Numbered from the stretch's first letter, positions 25,498 through 38,900 are shown. The stretch is 64,000 bases of DNA from Sitta carolinensis (GCA_032173965.1 JAVUNC010000019.1:11581234-11645233); one strand, 5' to 3'. Numbers and translations: made by a program. The notes: generated by a model from the sequence alone, not told the origin.

Positions 25498-26339
25498 GGA
25501 ACTCTTAGTCTAGAAATCTTCAGCAATTAACATTTTCTTTTTGTCTTGTAACTATTGGAAACACTGACATGGTCATACTGCAATCAGCTGATTAGCACCA
25601 TTGCTTTTTGAGAGAAATTATGAGCCAATTAAGCAGCCTCCCTTTTGGTCATGACATTACTGTTTTACAGCATGAACCTCTTTCTGTTATTGAGAATATG
25701 CTATTTCTAATGAAATATGTTAAACTCAGAGCATATTTTTTTATCAGGCAGACCTTCAAATTAGTAAAATAATTGGACAGGTGTGCTCAGTTTTCAACAG
25801 CAAAACATCCTGGTCTGAGTCACCAAGAAACAGACATACTACAAAAAGACATTTAAGACTTTCTGTGTTTTTTTTCTCATAACAATGATATGTGATTTTT
25901 TTTTTGAGCTATTCTTCAAAGTTTTTCTCTTCTTTCCTCCCTTGTTTCTGCCCCAAAATATATTTTCAAAATTCTAGCTACCACGAAAGAATTTTTTCAT
26001 TTTTTATTAATATTTTCATCAAAGAAGACCAAGGAAGATTTCCAGAGATATTGCATTAAATTGCAATCATATATTATTTCTTAGAGAGAAGACTTTTCTG
26101 CAAAAGAAATCACTTGCATCCATTAATAAAACCCAAATCTTCTCCTTTCCCATCTCTTGGACTACTTATCCTTTTCTGTGAAAAACTGAGGAGGAATTCC
26201 CTTGGATACATTGATGTGCATCCCAAACTCCAGTAGATTTATTTGTTTAGGCTTCTCTATGTTCAGGACATAGTAACACTCAGCACCCTTGAGTCCTGTT
26301 TCCAAATTAGGCTGGGTGTTTGGAGAAGCTTTAGCACAC

Positions 26340-26492
26340 TTGGTGAGGTGCTGGGTTGTTAGGTCCAGGAAGGTTTCAAGACCTGCTTAGACAGATCCAT
26401 TACAGACCTGATCCAGTGTTGGCAATGGTCTTGCTCCAAAGGCAAGGCAGGTCTGGAACACCAGACCTCATGATGTCCCTTCCAACCCAGAG
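26340..26492 (+). mobile_element. CR1 LINE 3' fragment, + sense, diverged
   Basis: The order of blocks fits the 3' untranslated part of a CR1: AGGTTTCAAGACCTG, then a TGATCCAGTG...GGTCTTG block, then CCAGACCTCATGATGTCCCTTCCAACCC, of which only the last part is strongly typical. It belongs to a subfamily different from the copy at 30063-30312. No octamer tail follows. Confidence 0.6.
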
Positions 26493-27098
26493 CCAGAGAA
26501 AAAGCCCTGTGGGAATCTAAAGGAGGATGTCAGCATCAGGCTGGGTGGTTTTTCCCTGCCCTTACCAGGCATACATTGGAAAAGAGCCTGGAAAGGATTG
26601 TTCTTTGTCACTCTCAGCACCTACAGCCCAAAAAGGTGCTTGACAACACCCATAGGCCCAAGTGCTGTCTGCCTTAGACACGTTATCCAAATATGTTTTA
26701 TTTTGGAAACCACCGTTCAACAGTGAGTCAAAAGGGTAAAACCTGGGGGGCTGACAGCAGTTAAGGGTTTCTGGGTGAGACAGTTTTCCTTTTGAGTTAG
26801 GCTGGGCTCTCTTCTGTGCTGCCCATCCCCAGGCTGCACCTTCTGAGTTATGGCTCATTCAACATGCTCTGCAGCAGCCAGGAGACAATGACTGGGTGAA
26901 ATCCATGGCAGTCCTGGCCAGATAAACTTTACACATTTTACTGCAATTAGGAAACAAACACAAAAACTGAACCCTGGTGAAGGAAAAGGTGCCAGAACAC
27001 ACACTGATATTTTTGCCTTGCAGCTTCTCAGACTTTGTCACTAGGAGAATCACTTCTCCTTACTTTTTTTTTTTTCCTCCCCGCTTGATTTTTTTTTT

Positions 27099-27148
<50 letters not shown>

Positions 27149-27534
27149 GTTGTTTGCCTGAATGGATGGAAATCTCTGTGGCTTTGGATATACATTTAGT
27201 CTCCCTGGATACTCTCTCCGTAACTCACAGATCAGCAGTAGGGCACAGGTGTATGTGTGGGAGAATTGACAGAAGGGAAGCTCAAATCTGTAACCTCTTC
27301 TCTGACATCATTTTTTTTTTTTTATGGTTGGGAATCAAGAATATTTTAAAATGTCTTAAAATAATAACATAGGCTAAGCGAGAACTGAGTAGGTGGGGAT
27401 TCAATTTTTCCAATGCCAGTTACTAAAATATAACAGATTAAGGATTTGTCAGAAAAACGTCAGCTTTTCTATGTTTTCCTCTTAGTGCTTTAAAAAAAGG
27501 TTGATGTGGAAGCAAGATTCTCTATTCAGGAACT
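26493..27534. other. Unique DNA plus a long T-run, no gene recognised
   Basis: No exon is recognisable. The main feature is the T-rich stretch at 27064-27147; a shorter T run lies at 27310-27322. Confidence 0.5.
27064..27147. repeat. T-rich low complexity with a 44-base T run
   Basis: Runs of T broken by CCTCCCCGC and CC lead into an unbroken T run at 27104-27147. No AATAAA lies upstream on the - strand, so a retrocopy tail is not supported. Confidence 0.95.
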
Positions 27535-27915
27535 TGAGGGAGTTCAACCAAAGCAAATGTCAAGCCCTGCAGCTCGGACCCAACCACCAGCAGGGCAAAG
27601 TGGGGCAAACAGATCAGGAAGAAGCTTTGCAGGAGAGGTGAGAGCCCTGGTCACACGCTGTGCACTGTCCAGGCCACATGTGAAGCTGTGCTGAGGTTCT
27701 GCATCCAGTCCAGTAGAGCCTAGCAGATGCCACTGAGGTGGTCAGGGCTGGAGCACTCAGGGTGCTGTGAGAGGCAGAGGGAGCTGGGCTGTTCAGCATG
27801 GGAAGGGTGCAGAGGAAACAGATCCAGACCCTTTCTTGGAGGTACAGAGAAAGAATAGGAAGCCATGGGCACAGTTTGAAACCAAGAGGAGCTCCAGTTA
27901 GATGTGAGACAGGCT
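27535..27915 (+). mobile_element. CR1 LINE fragment, + sense, 3' truncated
   Basis: The segment begins with GTTCAACCAAAGC and the CCTGCAGCTCGGACCCAACCA block, continues through GAGGTTCTGCATCCAGTCCAG, and ends near CATGGGCACAGTTTGAAACC. These correspond in order to the region before and into the CR1 3' UTR. The terminal part seen at 30063-30312 is missing here, so the copy is truncated at both ends. No ORF2 frame survives. Confidence 0.75.
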
Positions 27916-30062
27916 TGGGTTGCCCTTGTTCCTGCCACAGTCGAGCTGTGCTGAACAATCTATGAACACAGCAAATGAGAATTTCAGCTCCTGGTTCAGC
28001 ACAGGCTCTCCCACAGAGTTTGAGCTGCCTTCAGCAAATGCCTCAGTCCCTGTGTTTTGAGATGCTGTTTCAGGGATAGGTTGGTAAAGCAGCACAGTTG
28101 TGTCTGCATTTTCTGAGGCTTCTGTAGGACAGTGAGCTAAGAAGCAAGTAACAGGAAGATGAGTGTCTCTTCAGGCTCAGTAATAGCTGGATGTTCTTCT
28201 GAAATGTACAATTAAGGTTTTTGTCCAGTCACACACCCAACACATCTTGCAGCTACCTCCTGAAAAGCATTAACAGTCTTCCCACCTCTCACACTGAGCA
28301 GGAAAGCCTTTGGCAGTCCAATATCCAGGTGATCAAAGGATATTGCTGCTCATTGTCCTTTGGTCTGTCACTGAGGTCAATTGGGTTCAGGATTGAAACT
28401 ACCCAGGTAATTTGTGTGTGATGTTAGTCTTCAGTGGGAGATGATGAGTTCTGATAGACCTGATGTTATTAAAACCCCTCCATGCACTTGACTGCTGGCA
28501 CAAAAAAAAATTGGGATTTGAACGAGCTCTATTTCAATCAGTGTAAATTAGAGAAGAACCTTATTTCTGATTTTCAAACTGTGCACAGTAGAAGAGGAGT
28601 GAGAATAGCAATTAATACTTTAATATCTGATGTTTGCAGAGCAGTAACATTCCTGCCACATTTTTATGCTTCATAAATTTTGTAAGGTAGAGGGATGCCA
28701 GTACTCAGATCCAACCTCCTGGCAAACAGAGAAAAAGTTGAAAAGCAAACCCTGTAACTCAGGCAAATTTTACAAAATTACAAATAAAAGCTTTCTGTAA
28801 AATTAATAACTGCTACTTCATGCCAGGAACTCAGAGGAGTTGGATTTGGCTTGGACCATGATGGGAAGGTAGATTTTAAGGATTATCCTTGTGTGGGGAG
28901 ACACACAGCCAAATGGCTGGATATCAGAGCTAAGTAAGGAAGTCAGCTCACACTTACTGTGGGTTTGCAGGTGTACACAGGAAAGCTTTCCTGCAGGTCA
29001 GCTGATGGCTGGAAACCCATGCTGCTTCTAGGACCTGACTGTGGAGCCTGCCCTGCCAGTATGAGCTCATGGAAAACCCACCTAGAGGTACCAAGAGAGG
29101 TGGGGCTCTGGCAGCATCTGCTGTGCCCCACAGCTCCTGTCCCTGCCCTCCACCCACACTAAATACTGCCTTCAAGAAACACAAAAATAAAAATCCTGGT
29201 TTTCCACTTTGAAGCAGAAGGAAATAATACTATTGTATCAAAGGTTAGACATGTATTGAATTATTTGGTCCTATCCACATAAGCAAATACATGTGATGAC
29301 TGTGACACTGGATGTTCAACAACAGCAACGGCAGATTCTTTTTTGTGGAGAATTGATTCTCTAGGACTATTTCTGAGGAGCAGATCAGGAGCTCTGCAGC
29401 TGGATGCATGATAACTGTTATAGCACAGAACTGCATGACTTCCCTGCAGAAGTTTTGTTTAGTCTGTTGCTTTTAGGACATGCAAGAAAATCTCCATTTG
29501 GCTGTGTTCTCAAAAAGTGTACTTTGTCAGGGAGTTTCTGTGAGTACCTTAATACCTCCATGAGTCAAAGATTTCCATGTAATTGTTTTAATCTCTTTAC
29601 CCTTTTGGGTATTATTATTATAATCATCATCAAAATAGCATTTCTTTTACCTTCCTTCTTTCCTTCCCTTCCAGTTTCTTTTCCATTTTCTCTCCCCTTC
29701 TGCACTAATATAAGGAAGAGAACAGAACACACCTGCCTTGTGAATTCTCTTCCAAAAAGTCTCCCAGTTGCTATGGTTTAAACTGATGGTTTTCCACTCT
29801 CTGTATCCTGCCTTTATTTCTCATTACATGGTAAATATTTGTCGTGAGTCAAGTGAGGCAGTACAGGCAAAGGTTTCAAAAGTGACAAGTCCTAGTCTGT
29901 GGTTTAGTAAGACACAAAACACATTCAGGGCCTGGGAAGCTGGGATTCAGGGCCAGTAAGAGAATTCCCTCTACACAGAGAGTTGAAAACACCATATGTT
30001 ACCTCACTGTATTTGTCATCATGTTTGTTTCTCTGGTTGGATTTTTTTAGCAGCTAAAAAGG
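27916..30062. other. Unique DNA, no gene recognised
   Basis: No exon, RNA gene or clear repeat is seen. A pyrimidine-rich stretch lies at about 29640-29700 and a small TTA/ATC trinucleotide patch at 29610-29632. Confidence 0.5.
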
Positions 30063-30312
30063 CTTTTAGAGGAGAGATTTAGATTAGATGATAGGGAGAA
30101 GATTTTTCCTCAAAGGGTGGTGAGGCACTGGCACAGGTTACCCAGAGAAGCTGTGGATTCCCAGTCCCTGGAAGTGCCCAAGGCCAGGCTGGATGGGGCT
30201 TTGAGCAACCTGACCTAGTGAAAGGTGTCTCTATCCATGGCAGGGGGTTGGACCTGGATGATCTTTAAGGTTCCACCCAAGCCATTCTCTTGACTCTGTG
30301 ATTCTATGATTT
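30063..30312 (+). mobile_element. CR1 LINE 3' end, + sense
   Basis: This is the clearest CR1 copy. It contains the GAGGCACTGGCACAGGTTACCC block, the CCCTGGAAGTGCCCAAGGCC block, GGCTGGATGGGGCTTTGAGC, and GGGGGTTGGACCTGGATGA with ATCTTTAAGGT. The typical end near GTGATTCTATGATT follows at 30299-30312. It is 5' truncated, as most CR1 insertions are, so it carries only 3' UTR and cannot move by itself. Birds have many such copies. Confidence 0.93.
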
Positions 30313-33300
30313 CTAAGGAATTGAATTAAAAGAAAATTATGAGCTCGTTTATATATTCATTTTAACAAAGCATATCCTACTGCATGTGATTTCTGTGGTA
30401 TAGGAAAGCAGGGAAAACAGCAAAGAACAGCAACACCAGTGCACAAACCTGCACTCTGTAATGCTAGGGATCTGGCGTTTGGGAGGGGCTTAATGGAAAA
30501 CTCCAGCCGGTCTGTAACCCCTGGGGCAAGTTTATATGCAATGGAAACAGCTTCTCCTGGCCACATTGCCAAGGGAAAGCCCTCTTTGCTGTGCCTGGCA
30601 CAAAAGGGGAGAACTGGTCTGCAGCTCTAATGAGGCTGGGAAATGGGAGAAGAAAAGCAGGTGACCTGGATATCTGGGGGAATTGAACAAAACCGTGGGC
30701 CACAGAGAAGTGAAGCAGACCCAAGCACCACTATCATTTATATCAGATCCCAGTTCCTGCCAAACATCCATGGTGCCATTAAAACCTTTAAAAATCTGTC
30801 AGTTTGAAACGTGAGGAAAGTGCCTTGTTTTTCCTCAAGGTCTGCAAGTTTGCTTTTTCTTTTAACGTGATGGGAAATGGGCAGTTTGGTGCAAGAATTC
30901 CTCTTTCCCAAAACGTGTAAGATTTTGCTCAGCAAATTATCTGAGCAGCTCCTGCCACCCCTTTCTCCTGTTGTCTTTAGCAGCACAGTTTATTTGCCCA
31001 GCCTTTCCCCCAGGGCAGGTTTCCAGCTGATGTCTGCCTCATTTTTTTCTGCAGGCAAAGGGATGCACATCTGATCTGGTTACTTCTGAAAACGAGTGAA
31101 TGGGGGATCCTGCACCAGTAGTTGAGAAATGCCCTTAATACTCAGCACTTTAGTGCACTATTCACTGCTGGGGGAAGTGATGCAGCAGTGATGAGGTGTC
31201 TTAGGTCCTAATGCTCTCTGAGCCCAGCTCAGCAGCCCTCAGAGCTCAGAGACTGGCACGCTGAGGGTTTTATCTGCCCAAACTCTGCTGGCAAAGTTCT
31301 CTTCTCAGACCTGGGCCTCTGGCAGAGATTATTTGTGAGATGGGATAATTAGAAGACAATACTTATTTATTAATGTGTTCTGCTGTGCTTGGTCTGAACT
31401 TCTGTATCAAACAGTGGCTGAGTCAAGGGTGGCTCTGCCAGGCCAGTCCATCCCTTTGGGCAGTGCTGGCCTGGTTTTTGGCTTCCAGCCTCATCCTATT
31501 CCTTGGATGCCTGCTCCAGAGATGGCTATTACAGGCTCTGGCCTTTGCTCATGGCTTGATTTCTGGCAGCACATGTGCAATAAAAACAGGCAGAGAAATC
31601 CTATCTTCCTGTTTGTAATGAAGAAGTTGTTTTGTAGTTACTTCAGAGTTAGCTGGGTTTGGTACCAGAGGCTGTAGACTCCACCTTTTAAAAAGTAAAT
31701 TATTAAATAATTGCCCCCAAAAGAAGTTTGGTATTGAGCTGAGTGTTGCTCTTTCAGTTTTGCTTTTGAAATTTATCTGGCATAGTCCAGTTGAATGTTA
31801 GAAGATGGATTATCCTGGGGTGGGGTTTTCTTTTCTTCCCTCTGTCTCTGCAAGCTTTTACAATACCTTTAACTTAAAAAAAAAAAAAAAAAAAAAAAAG
31901 ATCAGAAGAAAAAATACTTTAGTTACTTTCTGCCTCAGACCGTGAAGATGGCAAATGAATAAAACCCCAAAATCTTCAGACCCAGAAGAGTAGGAAAGCA
32001 ACAAAACCTTTTTGTAATTCCCTAAACAAGCACATTAGTCCTGAGCAATAAAAATGAAGAAAATCACGATTCATCCTCTCAAAGGTGTATTATCTGGAAG
32101 ATTTTGAAAAATGTGAGGTTTTTTTCACTTTGTATTCTGGAAAAGGATCAGAAAATTAAATTTATAACTTTCATAAACAATGTTTTACAATTTTAATGTG
32201 CCTTTATTTTTTTATTTTATTTTTTTTTAATATCAGCATTGTGTATTTCTTCTTCTGCACTTCATCTCACCCACAATGGCAATTTTACAGGTTTCCCTCA
32301 GTGGTGTTTATCCAGTGTAGGGTGAAGTACCTGGTTATCTCTGCTTTTTTTCCTTTCTGTTCCTATAGACCCCAAAATTAGGAGCAGATGCTTGATTCCT
32401 GGGAGGATTTCACAGTGAGGGTGGTTGTGATAGACATTAACAAGGTGTAACAGCCAGAAGCTGTTTCTGGAAGCTCAGATTTGATAGTGAGCCAAAGGTC
32501 CTGCCCCAGGGTGGTACAGCACCCAGAGACATGAAGGATGTCTACCCCTGGATGTCCCCAAAGTCCCTTCCCAGGAGGGTGTGGGATGCTGTGAGTCAGT
32601 AGGGTGGGATAACGACCCTGCAGTGTGTTCTGCAGCCATGGAAACACAGCTGTTGATGGCAACACTGGTGTGTCTTGACAACAGCTCGTGCCCTCACAGC
32701 TTGCTCCCAAAGAAAACGGGAGCGCAACGTAAACTTTGGGATGTGCCATGCGGGGTGAAGCATCATCCATGCCACCCAAGCAGGGCACTGGGGTAGCCAA
32801 CCTTTTGTCTGTCATAACTGAGAGCAGCAGCTGAAGGAAGCTGCAAATTCAGGCTGTCTCAAGCACAGAGGACAGGTGGTAGCAGCTGAAGTAAAGGAGT
32901 CCAGCTTTTCTACAAATGACCCAAGGAAATCCAATCAGAGCAGCATTAGCCATTCTAACCAACCCCAAATCTAGTTGCTCTTTGGGAGTTATTTGCAGTT
33001 GCTAAATCCTTGATGGGTAGCAGAAAATTAGCATTCCACAAGGTTAATGGTCTCTGCTGCTCCCTGAGCTGTCAGTCAGTTTGCTCATTAATCCCTGGAA
33101 AACATCTTTGGCTGCACTGGTGCAAGGTATGTGAAGTGAATCTTAGATCTCTCTTGGACACAGGTCTGAGAGTGACAAACTGAGACAAGCCTAACGCCAG
33201 TTCCTTCTGCAATGCCAGAAAAGCACGCTGTCCTCCTTCCAGAGAAATCCACCTCACTCCATGGTCCTCAGAGCAGTTTGAGATCACAGGCGGGGCCACC

Positions 33301-35243
33301 AAGGGCACTGCATTCACTCTTGGTGTTGGCAAACCCACTCACAGAGTAAGCAGGAAAGATGTGCCCACCCATCAAGGAAGCAGAAATTCAGGAGCTCCAG
33401 CACATCTTTGTCTTTCACCAGGCATTGATATCTTTTGCCCATGGTTAAAAGGAATAAAATGCAGCAAGATCTCCCTGATCACCTGGCTTCTGTGTGGGGC
33501 TGCAGGGTTGTAGTGGCACTTGTGGGCTGATGTTTGCAAAGAGGGATGGGTTGTGCAGTCAGGATTGGGCTATTTCTTCAGAATGCTCTGCTCCCATATT
33601 TGCCAAAGTATCTGGAAACCGCCAGAAGAAATCTCTTGGGCAGAAATACCCCTGTGAGCAGGACTTCCCTGGGGCAGAGCAGGACTCCATCCTCTGCATT
33701 CCCATTTTCTTCTTCCCACTGCACAGAGGGATTTGGGGGCAGCAGTGCCCCAAATTTCAAAGCCCATGAAGTGCACTACTTTTTGCCCTCTACCTGGGAT
33801 GGGTACTGTGGCCAGCCAAAACAAATAACATTTTGCTCTGATCTGATGTAACAAGAAGAGTTGGCTAAAATACAAAGGCCAAGCTGATGGCCAAGGGTAA
33901 GCCTGAAATTTCAAGCAGCTTGCAGATACTGCATGTAAATACCTTGTTCTCCCATTGCTCATCCTTCTGTGCAATCCTGGTGGTGTTTTTGTCTTGCTTG
34001 GTTTCCAGAATTATGACAACATGTGGGACATTAAAGCTAAGCTTGAAAGTGGTGCACTTCAGAGGACTTTTTAGGATTTGCATAACATGAGGGTAAATCT
34101 TTGAAATAGAATTTTGCTTATTTCCATATTACAGAAGCTGTTTTCCCAATCTTTTGAGTGAAATTGCAGGGTTCCAGTGTGAATCGTTTAATAACTTGTT
34201 GAAAGAAAAAAAGAAGTCACCTCTTCCCTAACAGAATACTGGATTTACAACAGCATGAAGTGGTGTATTCCAGAATGTGTCATTTAGGGAAATAGGGAAT
34301 CTACCCCCACCCCCTGCCACCCTCTTTTGTTTTGTTTCTGAAAAACTTGAACACCATGCCCACAAGGGATTTTTGGAACTATTGGCTTGTATTCCTTCCC
34401 TTCTCTCTGATCCTGACATTTTGATCAGATTGTTTACTGTAACATGCTCTTTTCTTGACACCAAACGTGAGGCAAGGTGTCAGTGTGGAGGCTGGGTCTT
34501 TGGACACCCGAGTGCTTGAGGGAGACCACCTGAAGCTCTTGAGACTTGGAAGTGACATTGCAAATGAAAATATCCTGGGCTTTGGCTGAAATTGTCCTTA
34601 TGCAAGCCAAGAAGGTTTCAAAAGGAGCTGGACAGATGAGTGTGCCCATGTGCTGCTTTGGACTGGTGAGACTGGAGGGGAGCCCCCTTGGGAAATCAAG
34701 CTCCTCCGAAAAACCAGGCTCATACTTTCTGAGTCTATGAAGCCCTGCTGGCTTTCTGGTTTCCTTTTATTATACCCAGATTTAGATTTATATTTTAAAG
34801 AAAAGAAGAGCTTGGGGCTTGGTGTAATTTGCAACTAATTGGATCTTCTCAAATGCCAAGTGAGGAAACAAAGGGTCAGAAAAAGAGCTTTGTTTCATGT
34901 GTAATGACAAGAACAGTTGTGGGATAACACAGCCCTGTCCTGCTCCAAATTATTACTTACTCCTGTTTTAGCATAAATCTTCCTCAGCCTTCACTAGCAA
35001 TTAATTTGGCACACTTTTAATTATATGAACTGACACATAATTAATTAAAAGAGCGTAGCTGACCCCAGCTATTGTGGGTCACAAGTTTGGGTGCTCCATC
35101 TGTGCACATGGCTTATCTGTCTGTCTGGCAGCTATTTGTCATGCCTTTGGGTGGGAAGGCAGCACAGAGGTGCCTCACAGAGCTGTGAATCCTGGCAGGG
35201 ATCACCACACCATGGTCACTGCCCCTGCACCACAAAGCTGCTG
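30313..35243. other. Unique DNA, no gene recognised
   Basis: Open frames of up to 145 codons at 32378-32815 (-) and 134 codons at 33570-33974 (-) overlap similar frames on the other strand and have no recognisable product. A poly(A) run is at 31876-31899. About 34970-35060 contains several TAATTA-type cores in unique sequence. Confidence 0.5.
31876..31899 (+). repeat. Poly(A) run, 24 bases
   Basis: An uninterrupted A run preceded by unique DNA, with no AATAAA at the usual distance. Confidence 0.9.
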
Positions 35244-35248
35244 CTCTC
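35244..35248 (+). repeat. Target-site duplication, left (CTCTC)
   Basis: The five bases before the second young LTR are repeated exactly at 35951-35955. The sequence differs from the GTGGG duplication of the first copy, so the two LTRs inserted independently. Confidence 0.9.
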
Positions 35249-35950
35249 TGTCTTGGTTTGAAGCACAGGTGTCTGCTAGGGAAAGCAGGAGCCTCCCTTG
35301 GAATGGAGAATGTAAACCCCCTCCCTCTGAATTATTATAATTTTGAAATTAAGGGGCTCTCAGGCAAAGGTATGGGAATAGAAATAATAGTTTTTTATAA
35401 GGAGAATTAAAATAAAAATGCAGTTATACAAAAACCAAACCCCACTTACAGAGTCAGAATCCAACCCTGTGGGTCAGGGTGTTGGCAGCAGTGCCATTAA
35501 ATGGGGGCTGCAGCCCTTCTGGAATGGCAGATGTGGTTCTGCTGAAGCAATGATCCTGTAGAAAGGTGTGGAGTTCCTCTGAAGGGCCAGTGATGGTGTA
35601 GATGGGCCTGGTCTTCCTCTGGGAATCCAGTGGAAAAGGCTGCTTTGGTGTTCCAAATCTCAGATTTTTATCCAGGTAGGAATGCTTGGCTCCTCCCCCT
35701 GGATGGAGCATCTCCCAGTTGGATGATGTAAGTTTATCAGTCATGCAGTGAGACTCAATGGGCAATTAGGAGAAGTTATCTCCCTGGAAGGAGGATGGGT
35801 TGTGGAAGAGAGAAAGAAAACTGCTCCACTTGTTTTTTTTAACAGCTGTCCCGTTAACAGAGGATTACTCCACCCCCACCCCTGCCCCTGTTCCGTCAGG
35901 TGATGATAGAATACATCCTCTGGTCACACCTTGCACTGCAAGCCAAGACA
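35249..35950 (-). mobile_element. Young solo LTR, copy 2 (702 bp)
   Basis: This is the second copy of the element at 21934-22635. It has the same length and orientation, TGTC...GACA ends, and flanking CTCTC duplications. Differences from copy 1 fall in the first 151 bases and the last part only; the 421 bases matching 22085-22505 are identical. The copies sit about 12.6 kb apart. Because each has its own target duplication, this is two insertions and not one duplicated block. Strand is inferred as for copy 1. No internal retroviral genes remain. Confidence 0.9.
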
Positions 35951-35955
35951 CTCTC
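35951..35955 (+). repeat. Target-site duplication, right (CTCTC)
   Basis: This exact copy of 35244-35248 starts directly after the CA end of the LTR. Confidence 0.9.
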
Positions 35956-38900
35956 CCAAGTCCTGAGCCTCGAGCAAAGAGGGCAGCAGCTGGGCTTTGC
36001 TGTCAGGATAATTACAGTGGCTGCTGCCTTTTCAGTGGCTCATGCAGGAAGATTTCCATCTTCTCCTGGTGCTGTGCATGCTCTGCATGCACATATTTGA
36101 AGAGATATTTGAACACAGGTTTGGATGAGCCTCACTGGAGCCCTCTGAGAGGCTGCTGCCTGCCCTGCAGGCTGGCACAGAGTGGGGCTTGCTCTGCTGC
36201 CTCTCTGAGACACGGTGGGAACAAGGAAGTTCTTGGGGAGATGAGAACCAGTTTTCCAGGAAGATAAAATCAGCTGGGATTTTCCCCCACAGGGTTCTTT
36301 TACAACACAAAACAGTGGAGGACTTGTGCTCTGTGGTGGATTACTGTGGTTTCTGTACAAAAGGCTTTGTCCAGGCCTCTTTTTCCCTCAGCCAGCAAAG
36401 CAGCTGGATTGTGTCATGTGAGTTCTCTCTGTCCTTAGAGGTTTCCAAGGCAAAGGCACAGCCAGCCTGGAGCAAGAGACAGGGGAGTGGAGACCTGCAG
36501 AAGCCTCCCCCCACCAGCACATCTCTAATTGCTATGAACCAACTGCTTCAGCAACAGTTTTTGCACTTGAATTAATTGAAACTTAGCCCCTTGCAGCATC
36601 CAAGGGCTGGGAGGGCTAGGAATCCTCTAGTCCAGCTCAGGCTCATGGGAAAGGGAAAAGGTTCCAGGAGGAAGAAGGCAAAAAAGGGGAAAAATCATAA
36701 GGGGATGCAACAGCTGGGAGGTTTCTTACTCAAGAAATTAATGATACATCAAAGATTCTCTGCTATTTTCAACTTGATAGGCAGGAGAAATACCAAGCTT
36801 GGATCACATGAGCTTAGAGCTGATTAAATTAAATGAAGGGATGAGTAGTGCCTGCTTGGGTTGGGGAATGCAGGAAGTTGTTTGAGGAAGTTCACTTGTC
36901 TGAAGCCAACCAGAACACAAAGGCAGAAAGATTTTGGGCTGTCTTGTTGTTTTGGGATGGGAACCAGTCCAGAATGTGAGTCCCAAACAAGAAGAGTTCT
37001 TAAAGGGAAAGTTTAGGTGAAAATCCTCACAGAAAGGATGAAGGCAAATAACCGAATAGGACATAAAGACAATTATCTCTCTGGGGTCATAAAACAAAGG
37101 GAGGAGATGAGGTGTTCCAAAAAGGGTTTTTAAATTGACCAGAAACCCAAATTTTGACTAATTACTACTGAATTCATCACATAATATTCCACACACTCTA
37201 TGTTTTGGGTAGTTTCCTGAGCCTGTCATGAAATACAAAATTCACAATATTCCTTGTTTTTCTCTGCTATTACCATAAAGAAGCAGAAGCATATTTATTA
37301 ATTACTTTTCTATGCTTCTGGTCCTTGGTTTATGGGCTCACTACTCAGAGGAGGGATTAAGAGTCTCCAGTGGGCTTCTCTGGAAGGAAGTGGATGAATT
37401 GACAGTAGCCTGTTTCCCAAATTATTGTCATTGTTGTTGCTTTAGTTAAAATGGAAATATTTAATGGAAAATGTGATAGTGTTCCATCTGGCTCTGTGAC
37501 TGGTGGAAACCTAGTCAGACATTTTATCTGAGAAATAAAGTATTCAGAATTTTAGATGAGAGATGATTTAGCTATAGGACTTTATCTGTGTATGTATTTT
37601 TAAGCTAATATTGGGTTTTTTAAAAACAATTACAGGTGTAGTTAATTATAAGTTATTGATTCTTAAATATGTCCTAAATTTTGTATTATCTTGCCAATTT
37701 CCAGCTGCTTCCAAAATTGTTTCTTGTGTTACAGCTGAAAAAGGCTGGCTGCTTGGAACCTCTTGACATCAAAAGTATTTTGAAAAATAATGTAAAAGCA
37801 TTTCAGCAGCAGATTTTCATTTTCAGCTTAGCAGTTCAGAACACAGAGGTCTAGGGCTTCCAGCAAGCTCTGCCAAAACACCACCACTCCTTTCCCTCTG
37901 ACCAGTGCAGCCTACTGAAATGAGGAATTTAAATCAGCAAAGAGAAAAAAAAAGAAAACGCAAAAGGTCTAAATGGTCCCTACAGTTTTTTTTAAATGAA
38001 GAAGAAAAATTATCTCAAACTCACTTGTGGATGGATGTGTTTTACAACTGATGCTAGTGCTCAATGCAAGCCAATCTGTATCCTTGTCCAAATGAAGGGA
38101 GGGAAGTTGACTTTTTTCCATGGTTGTTGCATGGTGGTGTGCCTATACATCCTACATGTTAATGTATATGACACATTGAAGCTGTTACACAAGCCTGGGG
38201 GTATTATGCTCCTTCCCTGCTAGCTCTCCTGGCTCAGGAGTGTCTGAGCAAGGTATGTGGCCACTGCTTCAAGCCAGTGCAAAAGCATTTAATTAGGTAT
38301 TTATTTATTTTTGGAGGCTGACACATACCTTATAAGTGTTGGGTTTTAAATACCTTACCAAGCAGATTATGTGTCCAACAACAAGGAGATTTTCAAAGGA
38401 TTTTTCCCTCTTGTATAATACCTTCTTCCACCCTGCAAGAAGAAAAAAAAAGTATTTTTCTAATGTACTGCTGTAAATGTGAGGGCTTGTTGGCTTGTTG
38501 TTCTTGTTGTGTTATTCATCATTGCAGGAATTGTGGCTGAAGCAGCAATTTTCCAGCTAATAAAATGGAAATCCTGCCTGCATGAGAAAACTAACAAAGC
38601 ACCTGAAGAGGGCTTGCTGAGGAGATGGAAGAAACAACCATGTGGGATGAAATTTCAGAGCCGTGTCTGTCCAATAAGCTGCTCCATTTTGCATAAGCTT
38701 TTCAGAGAACTGATGGGTATTTCAGTTTGTGACTCAGGAGTCAGAGAGATGAGGAAAAACAAGACAGAAATTCATCCTCCAAGAGGCTCTCAGAGATGGA
38801 GAGGGATGCTGTGTTGAGTTCTGTACTTTGGGAACAGCACTCCAGGTACAGTCCTGTCTGGCCCTGCCGTGGACACACAGCCACAGGGCCAGTTTGCAGG

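Larger units (their letters stand above)
22641..26339. other. Unique DNA with one transcript-like candidate, no known gene
   Basis: No recognised exon. Contents: a GGTTT-type patch at 23519-23545, A-runs at 24223-24241 and 25480-25497, and the terminal-exon-like candidate at 25004-25497. About 25540-25740 is a non-repetitive AT-rich stretch of conserved-element appearance. Confidence 0.5.

Noticed and set aside
27104..27147. Tail of a processed retrocopy on the - strand
   Set aside because: No AATAAA lies at the expected distance and the adjoining sequence is not recognisable as an mRNA copy.
21934..35950. One segmental duplication or a single provirus bounded by the two 702-bp LTRs
   Set aside because: Each LTR has its own different 5-bp duplication, and the DNA between them shows no retroviral genes.
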